Shown: positions 36,700-47,660 of the stretch, one piece after another
How positions within the stretch are numbered: position 1 is the stretch's first letter
Layout: every line of letters begins with the position of its first letter
Made by a program: the position numbers and the translations under genes
Source of the DNA: Macrostomum hystrix
Lineage: Eukaryota; Platyhelminthes; Macrostomidae
Assembly (NCBI GenBank): GCA_950097015.1
Contig: CATNEN010000038.1
Coordinates: forward strand, 868,001-932,000
Length of the DNA stretch: 64,000 bases
Reading direction: 5' to 3'
Notes under the pieces: generated by a model
Told to the model about the DNA's origin: nothing
The model's input: only the letters and a program-made list of their open reading frames with translations
Database searches by the model: none

Positions 36700-37620
36700 A
36701 TTCGATGGCAGCGCAAACTGAGTATGTCAGCCAAGTAAGCCAAAATGCTTGGAAGTTATTTCGATGTGGCATCTGCATTCATCACCATCACCAGCAGCTT
36801 AAGAGCGCTCCGAGTTCAAAGAGTCTGACACACTTCAACGAGAAACTGCCGAATGGTTTGGAGCTGTCTCACACGATAGAGTATGGATTTTATCCCTTCG
36901 CTGGATTGCGAGGATGTTATCGCCAGCGGAGTGAAAGTATTCAAAGATTACGAAGGAGGCTTTAGCAATCGTCTGAGCAATCAAATATTTTGACCCGAGC
37001 TTCACCATCATAACCGACCAAAAGTAGTCAGGGATGGACGCCAAGATTGAGAAATCGCAAGCAGCTGTAATGCGTGCCAGACATGAAGCTGCAGCCGGTG
37101 CTGCATGGCCTCCCCGAAACCCTGGGTATGGCCGGACCAGTTCTGCGACTGCACCTGGATTTCACCGGTCCTGTTCGAGGTCGTCAGTTCCTGTTGGTGG
37201 TCAACGCCCATTTAAAGTCGCCGCTCGTAGAGCCCGGTTTATTTTGCAAGGGTCCGGTGAGCACATACGCAAACGGAGCCCTGTTTCCCAGTGGGAACTC
37301 GATATGGTGTCCGACAAAGGTCTGGCGTTCGTCGGCCAGAACTTCAGCGCTTTCTACAAAGCCAACGGAATGCGGCTCACAAAGAGTAATATCCGTATCA
37401 CGCCAAGATGAATGGGCTGGTCCAGCGACTGGTCAATTCATTCAAGAAGCCAGACGTGGAGATTCAGCAAGCCACTGGGCCAGTTCGGCCGAGTTTTTCG
37501 TGATATGGCAGCTGTGGACCAAGATTGGATCTGCTGCGAGACTGCGACCACCGGCCCGCAACCGGGTTCTGCGGGCGCAAGCGGCACAGAAGCAATGTAC
37601 CATCGACGTATCGACATATG
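36700..37620 (+). pseudogene. Decayed Ty3/gypsy retrotransposon pol (RNase H and integrase)
   Basis: Recognisable pol pieces occur in order but in different frames. An RT/RNase H boundary block (LKSAPSSKSLTHFNEKLP) is near 36,800. An integrase-core start (LHLDFTGPVRGRQFLLVVNAH) is near 37,160. A second core block (MVSDKGLAFVGQNFSAFYK) is near 37,300, and a helix (NGLVQRLVNSFKK) near 37,415. Frameshifts and stops separate them, so the copy cannot make a polyprotein. No LTRs were found beside it. Confidence 0.72.
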
Positions 37621-39384
37621 AGAGTCCTGGGCAAGAGGCTAACCCAACACCGCTGCCTGCATGGCAAGCTGCCAACGTCATCGCATCGAGTAGACTGGGC
37701 CGCTTAGAATTTTGGTGGAGACTGGCGACGGACTAAATTGGCAAGACAAGTCTTTTTGACCTGGCATAGATCGGAAATCGATATATTGCCAATAAACTGC
37801 AGCCCCGCCTGTGCACTGGCAGCGAGAAACCCGAAAATTCAGCCGCCGAGCCTCTCGGAGAGTCTGTCAAGATAGACCTGTGGTGTCGCCACCGGCCCAG
37901 TACAAATTACTGACCGGTGAGGCAAAAGTGTGATGACTTACCTGTACGATATACTATTTGTTACATGAACAGTGAGTGCAGCGACTGTTAACTATCGATC
38001 TTACTTATAGCTTGACTGGTCAATTTACTTTGTTCAACGTGCAGATAACTCTCCATAGAAAGCAAATCGATCCATGACAAGTTTGTTCAGATCAAAATAG
38101 TTGACCTTGTTATTTCACTTTCATTTCAGGCGCCAGCAGGCAGTTAAAGTGCCGAGTTCAGGCATTCCATTATGTCGGAGGGATACCTTAACTTGGTAAC
38201 GCGGACCCAGAAAGTTTGACCAATGAAATTCTAAAATACATCTCTCAAGGTAAGCAGAATCCTATAGCTCCTTCTCCTCAATTAAAGCCGCCTGGAATTG
38301 AGCGCATGCGTGATGGAAGATCAAGTGAGTTAACTCTGAATTGAAGTGTTAAAAAATTTACAATTTTTTCATAATAATTTTTTTATGAATTGGCTGCCTG
38401 TAAACCATTTTGTGTTTGTTTGCTTCCGTTTCATTTCGAACTGATAGAATGATCGTTATTCCTTCTTTCGTGGAAAGTTAGCACCGTTTTGAAGTTTCGA
38501 TTCACGCCTCTTAAGATAAAAAAATAGTAAATTTTCAACAGTTTTTAGACTTATTGCCCACTAGTAGTAGCCAGAAAGTTATATAATGGGTTCATCCATT
38601 TATGGAGTGATGATTAGGAGATAATTTAAAGCTTTTTATGATTCTTCGTTTGATAAACTAAGCCTATATAGGGCCTAATAAATGTGCCTTGCAAGATACT
38701 TTTGGAAGTTCAAATTTCAAACACAACTGAGTTACTAGCACACTGAATGAAAATACTTTCTTCTAATAGCAGAATGACTAAATACAGATGCTGCTCATTT
38801 TGCTAAGTACATTTCTTCTTGTGCTAAAACCCTCGAGGTACTGATTTTCTCTTTGATATTGTCATTGATAGCTAGCAGCTAGATATAAAAAGTGAGGCTT
38901 CTTAGCTTAGCTACAAATTCAAAAGTAACTAGCTAGCTAGAAAGTTTTTTTTGAAAAGGTCTAGTTGCTAATGAATACAGATTTATATTGATCAGATCAT
39001 CCTGTCAGTAGGCCCCTATATCTAAATTTACTTAAGTTAGTTAGGCCTATATATTCTGTAAAGCTAGGCCTAGTAAAAGAAATTAACAATGGCTGCCTAG
39101 AATTATATTGCTGCAATTTTTTTAACCATAGTGGCATAGTTGCAATAGTACAGGCTTATTCAATCTAAGTACAACACATTTTACTTCCCTTGTAGTAATA
39201 GTATATAGGCCTAGCTAGTAGATAACAGCTTTCAGAAGTTAGGCCTATATTTAAACATTCCAAACTATTTTTATCTGATTTTCCTTTAGTTTGTTGCAAC
39301 ATACCAAGCAAGAAAGTGTAGGCACCTAGATTATTGAATTCAAGCCAAGCTAAGCCAGCTAGCTAGCTAGCTGAGGATTATTAG
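37621..39384. other. Intergenic / 5' flank of phosphatase gene, AGGCCTA-rich
   Basis: No supported gene. From about 38,640 to 39,290 the AGGCCTA core and variants recur (near 39,045, 39,065, 39,207 and 39,242), as they do at 25,085-25,690. A GCTAGCTAGCTAGCTAG run immediately precedes the first exon (about 39,355-39,371). Confidence 0.4.
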
Positions 39385-42335
39385 ATGGATCCAGCATCAC
39401 TTATAACTCAAGCAAAAAGATCAGAAGTTAGGCCTAATTCAGAGAATAATGACCCAGTAATTTTGAAACAAAATACAATTGGCAATTCCGAGTCTATTGA
39501 TAAAAATAGTAATGATAAGGAATACAAAAGTACATGTGAGCCATTAAAGAATAAAAAAACTTCTACTTTTGAATTTTCTTCAAGTAAGTTCAATAATTTT
39601 TTACAATGTTTGTCAATTTTTTTGTAATTAGTGTTTTTTGTTATAAATAGACTATCAAACAAAAAGATGATATCCATACTATTTTTATACTAGGGCCTAG
39701 CCCTAGTCCAATGTTACTTCACACAGGAGTATAAGCCATTAACTGGTTTTGTTCACAATGTTAGGATATAGAAGTTTAGTATTTTTGCTTGTAAATGTAA
39801 TATATACAAACAGCCAAGAGGCATTTTTTAATTTTTAATTTAATTTTTTGTAAATTAAATAATAACTTGGTGATATTTTAAATAAATTATTCTATTAGAT
39901 AAAAACTACTATTTAAATCTTATTTACAAAAATAAGGAAAAGGCAAAATAGCTAGGCATAAAACAAAAACCCAGAAAAGAAAGCTATAAGAAGTGTATTC
40001 TAATTTAAAACAATTTTTTAATATTTTAATTGTTTTACTTATAGCACAGTTTCAAATTATAGTACTTTTAGCATCTAGCTCTACCCAAAGAGAATTTGTT
40101 GAGTAGAGCTATTAAAAGCAATTCAGAAAGTTCTCTTTAACATAGAACAATAAGAACACATAAAATACAATGCACCAGAACAAGCTTATTTACTTGGATT
40201 CTATACCCAACATTTCCAATGGACTAACAAGACCTGAACACTTACCCATGTAGGCCAGCCAAGTTTCGGCAGCAGATTTCTCAGCCAGCTCCTCTGCTGC
40301 TTTGGCCTGGGACATGTGCCAGACTATCACTATGGCAACGGTGCTGTTGACAGTCAGTGCATTGTGGTGGATAGTAGCATGCCTGAGGTCGCGCCACCAA
40401 ACCCTGACACCACAACTGACAGTGTGGCTAATTGTGATTGGACAGATGAGACTCATGTTTTATTGTCTGATTCTAATAATCCCGAATCGGCTATTTCCCC
40501 CGGCCTATTGAGCCCACCTGTGCCAGATGTGGCTGGCAGAATCTGTGCCGTCATCGACCTGGATGAGACTCTGGTGCACAGCTCATTTCAGGTGAGAAAT
40601 TTAACTGTGCTAATAGCCATGTCTGCCAAATTAACTGTGCTGCTTCATATATCCCCTTCATTCTATCCTCCCCACTTCCCCTTCCATTCTACCCTGTCTC
40701 CCCACCTCCCCTTTCGACCCTGTCTCCCCACCTCCCCTTTCTTTTTACCCCTGTCTCCTCAGTTCCCCTTCCTTTCTACCCCTGTCTCCCCGCATCCCTT
40801 CCTTTCTAACTCTGTGTCCCCACATCCCTTCCTTTCTACCCCTGTCTCCCCACATCCCTTCCTTTCTACCCCTGTCTCCTCAGTTCCCCTTCCTTTCTAC
40901 CCCTGTCTCCCCACATCCCTTCCTTTCTACCCTGTCTCCCCACCTCCCCTTCCTTTCTACCCCTGTCTCCCCACATCCCTTCCTTTCTACCAGTCTCCTC
41001 ATTTCACCTTCCTTTCTACCCCTGTCTCCCCACATCCCTTCCTTTCTACCCCTGTCTCCTCAGTTCCCCTTCCTTTCTACCCCTGTCTCCCCACATCCCT
41101 TCCTTTCTACCATTGTCTCCCCATTTCCCCTTTATTTTCTACCCGGTCTCCCCACCTCCCCTTCCTTTCTACCCCTTTTCCCTATCTGCCCTTCCTATCT
41201 TTCTACCCCTATCTATCTCCCCATCTACCCTTCATTTCTACGAATCCCCTTTGTACGATATACGACCCACTTTCTTTATCCGTCTTCCCTTCCCCCTTTG
41301 TTTATATTCCTAATCCAGTATTTGCTTTCAGAAGCCCCTTTTATAACCCCACAGTGTTCCGAGGAGGCGGACTTTTCCATCGAGGTGGAGGTTGAAGGCG
41401 TTCAGCACCAGATCTTCGTCATGAAGCGGCCGTTCGTGGACGAATTTCTCGCTCGAGTTGGTCAGCTGTTCGAGTGCGTGCTCTTCACCGCCAGCATGGG
41501 GAAGGTAGAGTTGTTTTCGCAGCGTTTCTTGTAAATAAAATCGATTAGCGGGTTTAATTCTGGATCAGGATTCGAACCCATGACCTTGCCCTCTCTGCGC
41601 AGTACGCGGACCCTGTCACGGATGCGCTGGACCCCGGCGGAGCTATCAGGCACCGCCTGTTTCGCGAGGCCTGCGTCTTTCACTACGACAGCTACGTCAA
41701 GGATCTCGGCACTCTGGGCAGGCCGCTGGACCGCTGCTTCATCATCGACAACTCCCCAGCTGCCTACATGTTCAATCTGGAGCATGCGGTGAGCCACTGC
41801 CTATTCAGGGATGTCGGGAACGTAAATAGATATTTGAGATCTTCTTCTGGAGCCAATAGGGCATCTCACGAGTTTAAAGAATCCTAGGATCCAAATTGTT
41901 GGTTATTTTCTTACTTATTGTAACGCTCTGCAATAATAACAATTATTCTATTGTTATTATCATTAGCAGATGGACTACCAAGCCATTTTGCCGCCCGTTT
42001 TTAGCTTGCGTTGCTCCGTTCGGGTGTAGCACAAAAAGTTGTCAGGGGATGGGAATTTCCCCCTTTGGCAGTTTTACTGTTAACAGTATCGTGATCCGGA
42101 AGGTAAAAGTACAGGCTTATTATTAGTACAAGTCTCCTCCCCGCAGATTCATGTGAGCACCTGGACAGGTGAACCGGGCGATACCGAGCTGCGGGACCTG
42201 CTGCCCTACCTGGAAGGCCTGGCCAAGGCTGAGTCAGTGTCCGAGTATTTCAGAGCTAATCCATCGCCAACTGGGACACCCATCTCCATGGCTCAGGTGC
42301 TGGTTGCCATGCAGAATGCGGCTGTTGAGTCCTAG
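39385..42335 (+). CDS. CTDSP: CTD small phosphatase (SCP/NLI-interacting factor type)
   Basis: Exons 39385-39583, 40254-40591, 41355-41504, 41603-41788 and 42147-42335 give 353 residues with all phases agreeing. The N terminus [12 protein letters not shown] matches the start of vertebrate CTDSP proteins, and FLSQLLCCF matches their Cys-rich palmitoylation-type motif. The HAD catalytic motif DLDET begins at residue 168; [21 protein letters not shown] and [10 protein letters not shown] follow in order. The family dephosphorylates Ser5 of the RNA polymerase II CTD and represses neuronal genes through REST, and also acts on SMADs. Intron 2 carries a pyrimidine minisatellite, intron 3 a tRNA-like fragment and intron 4 an inverted-repeat element. 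It ends with TAG at 42333. The Pro-rich translation of the intron 2 array is spurious. Confidence 0.93.
40651..41265. repeat. ~30-bp pyrimidine-rich minisatellite in phosphatase intron 2
   Basis: Units such as CTTCCTTTCTACCCCTGTCT + CCCCACATCC, almost purine-free on the plus strand. It occupies most of the intron between exons 2 and 3. A related array occurs at 43,310-43,905. Confidence 0.92.
41540..41600 (-). repeat. tRNA T-arm-like fragment in phosphatase intron 3
   Basis: On the minus strand GGTCATGGGTTCGAATCCTG contains an excellent B box (GGTTCGAATCC). No complete tRNA fold is present in the 98-bp intron. Probably a truncated tRNA-derived SINE. Confidence 0.5.
41963..42083. mobile_element. 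Short internally deleted copy of the TTAA element
   Basis: The left end GACTACCAAGCCATTTTGCC and the right end CAGTTTTACTGTTAA match the two ends of the element at 27,229-27,850, including the blocks TTTTTGCCGCCCGTTTTTA and TTGCTCCGTTCGGGTG. Only about 120 bp remain. It lies in intron 4 of the phosphatase gene. Confidence 0.75.
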
Positions 42336-43309
42336 ACTACTCACTGGGCCCGCTAGAAAATATATATCCTAGACCCGAGAGACCCGCAACACTAATAATC
42401 AGTTGTTAATTCAGGTGTTTATTACACAGTTAGTTGCTCTCTGTCCTTAGTGTCTTCATTGATTTATCGCTAATGTCTTCCAATCGTGTGTTTTCTTGTC
42501 ATTTTTAATGAGTTTTTTAAATAGCATTTTCTATGCAAAAATGTATTGTGAATTTTACAACATGATGTTAGACTCGTACCTAATTGTTCGTGTCAATCTG
42601 TAGAAGCATTGTTGTTGCCTAGCCAAACCCAGTCCATGGACTGAACATCTGTACGCTGCCTTCAAAAGAGCCGTACGAAAGCTGCTGTGCAACTGGATAT
42701 TTTGTCATTTAAATTTCATCTGTGTCAAATCTTCTGCTGACTGAAAATTCCAACTCCTGGTAATGAAGTCGCGTTAATATGGAAAACGTTTTTCCGAAGC
42801 TTGGCATAGTTCAACCCGATTTATAGGGACTGATTGTCTTCCAATAGGTTTATTTTATCTGAATTATGTATTCTAACATTGTCCACTTATTATTTATCGA
42901 AACATTTTATGTCTATTTATTTGCGCTTCTATCCAAGTTTTGAATCGGTGCGAGTTTCTTGTTTCTTAGAATGACTTGTGCCTTCCTCCAAATGCCAGCT
43001 ATCTTTGCGTCATTCTTTTTTATGAGATGTTGCGCCAATTAAAATTGGCCTTTCAAATCAGAATTTTTTTGTTTAAAAGAAATACGATGATTCGTTTTAC
43101 GGATTTTGTGCTGACTATTAATTAATTATCTGTGTGCTTATTGGAATAAAAAGTCACAATTCAAAGTGGCTAATAATCTAGCGGCATACGTTATCATATT
43201 TTTATAACAATATAGCTTTTGAATCTTCACTAATTTTTTATATAGCTATTTTAACACAATTTTAGTATATGTTGATCTCATTTTCCATTGTTATAAACTT
43301 ATCTCCCTA
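42336..43309. other. 3' flank of phosphatase gene, AT-rich
   Basis: Non-coding. A sequence near 42,628-42,650 resembles one at 32,380 (see the SINE-like fragment). AATAAA occurs at about 43,145. Confidence 0.4.
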
Positions 43310-43905
43310 ATCTCCCCTCTTTTCTACCCCTGGCTCTCTCATCTCCCCTCCCCTCCTTTCTACCCCTGGCTCCCTTATCTCCCCTCCTTTCCACCCCTGG
43401 CTCCCTTATCTCCCCTCTTTTCTACCCCTGGCTCCCTTATCTCCCCTCCTTTCCACCCCTGGCTCCCTTATCTCCCCTCTTTTCTACCCCTGGCTCCCTC
43501 ATCTCCCCTCCTTTCTACCCCTGGCTCCCTTATCTCCCTCCTTTCTACTCCTGGCTACCTCATCTCCCCTCCTTTCTACCCCTGGCTCCCTCATCTTCCC
43601 TCCTTTCTACCCCTGGCTACCTCATCTCCCCTCCTTTCTACCCCTGTCTTGCTATCTCCCCTCCTTTCTAGCCCTGGCTCTCTTATCTCCCCTCCCCTCC
43701 TTTCTACCCCTGGCTCCCTTATCTCCCCTCCTTTCTACCCCTGGCTCCCTTATCTCCCCTCCTTTCTACCCTGGCACTCTCATCTCCCCTCCTCTCTTTT
43801 CTACCCCTGACTCCCTTATCTCCCCTCCTTTCTACCCCTGTCTCGCTATCTCCCCTCCTTTCTACCCCTGGCTCCCTCATCTCCTCTCCTTTCTACCCCT
43901 GTCCT
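43310..43905. repeat. ~31-bp pyrimidine-rich minisatellite
   Basis: About 19 units of the type CTCCCTTATCTCCCCTCCTT + TCTACCCCTGG. It shares the CCTTTCTACCCCTG core with the array in phosphatase intron 2, 2 kb away. It lies between the phosphatase and BEN genes. Confidence 0.92.
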
Positions 43906-44076
43906 CAAATTCTACTCTTTCAGTTTAATAGGCTCTTTATCTTTAGTATCTTGTGTCTAGCTAATCGAATAACAATCAGCAATTGCACTCTCCCTCTGTT
44001 TCTATGTGATTTTACAAAGCCTCTTTTCCTGATATTGTTTCTAGTTCGAATTGAAGCCAGTCGCGGTTGATCTACA

Positions 44077-44907
44077 ATGAAAGGCGATCCGGATGGTTCT
44101 GGACCCGATAACAGTCCTGCGGTGGCCTCCAGCTCACAGCCGCGTGAGGAATGCAACCGCTTAGCTCAAGAAAATCGGTTACTGACGGCCAGTGTGGCCG
44201 AGCTGAGGCGCGAACTGTCGAGCTATCGTCAGTTAGCCAGCCAGCTGCAGGCCGAGAATTTGGCTCTGAATCTGCAGGTCACCGAGCTGCAGTGCCGGCT
44301 GCGGTCGGCCAATCAGCGGCTGCAAAGCTCCGCCAGTGTGTCTCAGAGCATGGCCGCCCAGGCCCAGCTGCTGACCAGCCTCCTGAGCGCTGATGCCATC
44401 CACAATGCCAGCATTGCCGCGAATATGTTCAGCCTGCCCACTGATGAAGACACAGCGGTGACAATTAGCGACTCCGAAGTGGTTGAGTCAGCCTCCGAGC
44501 ATGGTCTTGAGACTTCTGAGTCTTCCAGAGCCACCCATTCTGGCGTGCCGCTGGTGCCGGGGACTCCAGATGTCACTGTGTCAAATGAGGACGCTTCCGA
44601 CATCAAGCTTTTGCTTGAATCGTTTCAAGCCGATCAAGGGCAAGGCAACCTCTGCCATCTCATCCGGCGCATCATCAGAGCTGTCTTTACTGCCAACGAG
44701 CTGATGCAGACGTCCTGGTTCGGCCGTGTCAACTCCGTCGGTATCAGCTCTGAGGCCGACCCGAAGAAAAAGCAAGCTATTATGGAATTCCTGCGGGTCT
44801 GCGGGGTGCCCTGCGATAACTCTACCCTGGCCAGGTTCTACCGAGGCATCGGCTGCCTCCATCGGCGAACAGCTCGACTGCGGGCCGGCAGGAAGAGCGC
44901 TGATTGA
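44077..44907 (+). CDS. Coiled-coil and BEN-domain protein
   Basis: Single coding exon of 276 residues. A coiled coil spans about residues 22-84 (NRLAQENRLLTASVAELRRE). An acidic Ser-rich linker follows. The C-terminal part, about 176-260, resembles a BEN domain: NLCHLIRRIIRAVFTANELM, then SWFGRV, then ADPKKKQAIMEFLRV, matching the BEN pattern of LF..EL...S..G...LDP.K..AI..YL. BEN domains bind DNA or chromatin factors, often in repressors. A splice acceptor TGTTTCTAG lies at 44,036-44,044, 32 nt before the ATG. An inverted-repeat element begins 28 bp after the stop. The domain call is from pattern only. Confidence 0.6.
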   Translation: MKGDPDGSGPDNSPAVASSSQPREECNRLAQENRLLTASVAELRRELSSYRQLASQLQAENLALNLQVTELQCRLRSANQRLQSSASVSQSMAAQAQLLTSLLSADAIHNASIAANMFSLPTDEDTAVTISDSEVVESASEHGLETSESSRATHSGVPLVPGTPDVTVSNEDASDIKLLLESFQADQGQGNLCHLIRRIIRAVFTANELMQTSWFGRVNSVGISSEADPKKKQAIMEFLRVCGVPCDNSTLARFYRGIGCLHRRTARLRAGRKSAD

Positions 44908-44935
44908 TCTGAATGCTTTAAAACTAGTGCGTTGG

Positions 44936-45135
44936 TTAACAGTAGAAAGACCATTGTGATATTTCAAAGGCCTACATTTTTCTTTTCTTGTTTATCTCCA
45001 AAAAATTCAATGAAAATGCATTGAATATTATCTTCCGTGGCTAAAACTTACCACTTTAGCAGAATCACAAAAATCGGAATTTGAAATAGCCCAATGTTCT
45101 TCCCCAAGGGGGTATAGCGGTCTTTCTACTGTTAA
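44936..45135. mobile_element. 200-bp TTAA-flanked MITE
   Basis: Perfect-looking terminal inverted repeats: TTAACAGTAGAAAGACC at the left and GGTCTTTCTACTGTTAA at the right, flanked by TTAA (counted within the repeats). No coding sequence. This is the best-preserved terminal pair of the family. Confidence 0.85.
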
Positions 45136-45922
45136 TCTGCTAAAATACTTTATGTAACTTTGTAATAAAACACAGGTGGGCCAAGTATTTGTCAAGTTTA
45201 CCTTGCTGCACCTCGATAAGTGTGTTTCTGCGGCTGTCCTCAATCCTTTGCAGCGCATTTAAAGTAAACATGGACACACATTTTATGAACATTGTTTATC
45301 TAGATAGGCATCGCGTGTATTCGTGTTTCTAAAGTTTATTCTAAGATTCTCTAAGCTGGAGGTTTTTTATGCTGTCCGAGGTTCAGGTTTGCAAACTTGT
45401 TAATGCTAAACACCCAATCTGTGCTGTTTTCATTCTCTTTTCATATGATTTTTAAAGTCAGGATGCGCTAAAGTTTTGGATTTGTGCATCTGCATTTGTT
45501 TATTAGAGTGAGTGCATTTCTAAGCTATCCGTGGTATTTGTTTTAAGTGAAAATAAATTTTCGTCGTCTCTTTACTTAAATTTTTCTAAGCTCATCCTTC
45601 AATTCAAAACAGCGCCTCATTCGTTTTTTCAGCACTCTGAGAAACTTCATGTTCTGCTGAATTAAAAAAAAGAAAATATACTTTGTTACACCACGTTTTG
45701 TTCTTGATGTTTTTCGCAATTTTTTAACCTTGCAATTTAGTGAGTAAATTTTGCAATGATTATTTCATATTCAATATTTTTCTATATTGTTCTTCAATAT
45801 TCTACTCAACTGCTTGTGTCACTGCCATGCACAATGAAACTAGCCTGAGTTTGCTGATCCCATTCACTCTTCAAGTGGCTGACACAGACAGGCAGTATTA
45901 AAGTTTGCTACGTTTCTTCCAG
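45136..45922. other. Intergenic, AT-rich
   Basis: Nothing coding. It contains a plus-strand AATAAAA at about 45,164 that could polyadenylate the BEN-gene transcript, and ends with the splice acceptor TTTCTTCCAG at 45,913-45,922. Confidence 0.4.
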
Positions 45923-45934
45923 TCCATTCACGCG

Positions 45935-47101
45935 ATGGAGAGTCCAGCAATACCAGCTGATGCAATCAATATCAAAACTATTTTGTGCCAGTCGTTCGGC
46001 CTCAAAGACTGCGATGGTGACAGATGCATCGAGGACGTCGGCGAGGAGATGACAGGCGACACGGGATTTCTTAGTTTCAGGCGTCGAATGAGGATCAAGA
46101 AGGGAGAGACAACAATTTGTGTTTTTCTCAAATTTAGCGACAAAAGCCGACATGACTTGGGTCAGCTGCAGAACTTCTGCAATCATTTCTGTCCGCGCGA
46201 GTGTCTCTTCTACGGCTGCTTCGCGCCGCTGCTGGAGCGGACCGCCGCACAACTCGGCATCGGCAGCATCGGACTGCCCACCGTGTACCAGGAGCTGGTG
46301 CAGCCCACTGGCACTATCATTGTGATGGAGGACCTCGGCGAGGCAGGCTTCGAGCTCGCCCCAGCCGTGATGAACGCAGACGAGGCCCGCTGCATCCTGT
46401 CGAGTCTGGCTCGAGTGCAGGCCGCGTTCTGGCTCACGAGGGCTCGGCTGGGCGGCCAGGCGGATGCTCTGCTCGGCCCGGCCTCGCCAATGCGTGATTC
46501 TGTTAAATCCCTTGCTGAGGCTGGCATTAACTTCGGTGACATGCTCACCGGCTACTTTCATATTTTTCGTCGCGAGTTCATCAAGTACCTAAAGAGTGAG
46601 AAGCGAATCGCCATCATCAATGCTTACCTTGATAACGGCTTTCTAGACAAGAGTCGCGAAGCCCTTAGCTCGGACCAAGGCGACACGGAGGTTTTGGGTG
46701 TTACGCATGGGGACCTTTGGTACAACAACTGCATGCTGCGAAGAGACACCAGCGGACAGCCGGTGGAATGTCGTCTTATCGACTGGCAGGTGTTCAGCCT
46801 TGGCACACCTGGCCACGACTTTGGTCTGCTGTGGATTTCCAGCATCGACAATGCTCTTGTCATTGACGAGCTGCTTCCATGCATTGATTTCTTCCACGAT
46901 TCCGTCCGGTCGCTCTGCCAGGTTGGCTTGCCAGACCAAGAGTTCCCAGCATCCCGGGAACAGATGAGGCGATGGGCCATTGACTCCCTGCGGTATGGCA
47001 TCATCATGACGGTCATGTCTGTTGAAATTCTGTCTGTTATTCGTCGACCCGACAATTGGCTTGCGAACATCGCCGACCTGATCGAGCGCTTCAACTTATG
47101 A
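45935..47101 (+). CDS. CHK/EcKinase-like (DUF1679) small-molecule kinase, paralogue 1
   Basis: An uninterrupted 388-residue reading frame. The kinase-like core shows IIVMEDLGEAGFE (hinge), THGDLWYNNCML (catalytic loop with Asp and Asn) and LIDWQVFSLGTPGHDFGLLW (metal-binding DWQ), the order seen in aminoglycoside phosphotransferase/CHK-like enzymes. Relatives in insects phosphorylate ecdysteroids; in other animals substrates are mostly unknown, so I name only the fold. ATG 45935 is preferred: a splice acceptor ends at 45922, 12 nt upstream. AATAAA at 47,213 is the likely polyadenylation signal. A tandem paralogue lies 1.06 kb downstream. Confidence 0.85.
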   Translation: MESPAIPADAINIKTILCQSFGLKDCDGDRCIEDVGEEMTGDTGFLSFRRRMRIKKGETTICVFLKFSDKSRHDLGQLQNFCNHFCPRECLFYGCFAPLLERTAAQLGIGSIGLPTVYQELVQPTGTIIVMEDLGEAGFELAPAVMNADEARCILSSLARVQAAFWLTRARLGGQADALLGPASPMRDSVKSLAEAGINFGDMLTGYFHIFRREFIKYLKSEKRIAIINAYLDNGFLDKSREALSSDQGDTEVLGVTHGDLWYNNCMLRRDTSGQPVECRLIDWQVFSLGTPGHDFGLLWISSIDNALVIDELLPCIDFFHDSVRSLCQVGLPDQEFPASREQMRRWAIDSLRYGIIMTVMSVEILSVIRRPDNWLANIADLIERFNL

Positions 47102-47212
47102 ACATCTGTGGATTCCCTGCGAACTTGGAATTCGGAATGAGCTCGTCCAGAATATGATTGCGTTACGCATGTCGTTTACGTTACGTACGGTACGTTGCGT
47201 TACGTACGCGCC

Positions 47213-47218
47213 AATAAA
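47213..47218 (+). terminator. Polyadenylation signal of kinase-like paralogue 1
   Basis: AATAAA 112 nt after the stop codon, directly after a run of GTTACGTACG-type short palindromes (47,160-47,205). Confidence 0.5.
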
Positions 47219-47479
47219 TGCGAAATAATTTTTTTTAGGCCTAAACAAGACGATATAGTTATTTGCTGTCTTATCTCCGATAAATTCCTTTAGACTGCAA
47301 ATATTTTTCGGCCATAGAAGAAACTACGAGTAAAAAAGTCCTACCTTTATGTCAACTGGTTACAACGCGAGCTGTACTATGGCCTTTTATTTGACAACAA
47401 AAAATAGTTATTGGGGGCTTTTAGCACTGACACTTATTTGGCGACAGTCGACCCGTAGTCAGCCGGGAGGCAATTGTGC

Positions 47480-47660
47480 TGCACATTCCACTGAATCCTG
47501 AGCATACGATCCTTCCAGATACGCATATTTTTAGGCAGTGTACTCTCCCTGTGCCTATGAGTTTTGGTCCTCATGAGCGAAAATAGAACTATAACAAACC
47601 CTAAGCATTGTCTTCTGGGCTCTGTGCAAAATCAATGTGTCCTCTGCGATCTCGGAGGTT
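47480..47660 (-). repeat. Diverged copy of the SINE body seen at 1210-1438
   Basis: Shared landmarks in order: AGGCAGTGTAC, TCCCTG.GCCT, ACAAACC.., CTTCT, and ..AATG.(G/T)G.CCTC. The tRNA head is not preserved. It lies between the two kinase paralogues. Confidence 0.5.

Noticed and set aside
40592-41350. Pro/Ser-rich extension of the phosphatase reading frame
   Set aside because: It runs through a GTGAGA donor into a pyrimidine array, and the conserved domain resumes exactly at the CCACAG acceptor at 41,354.
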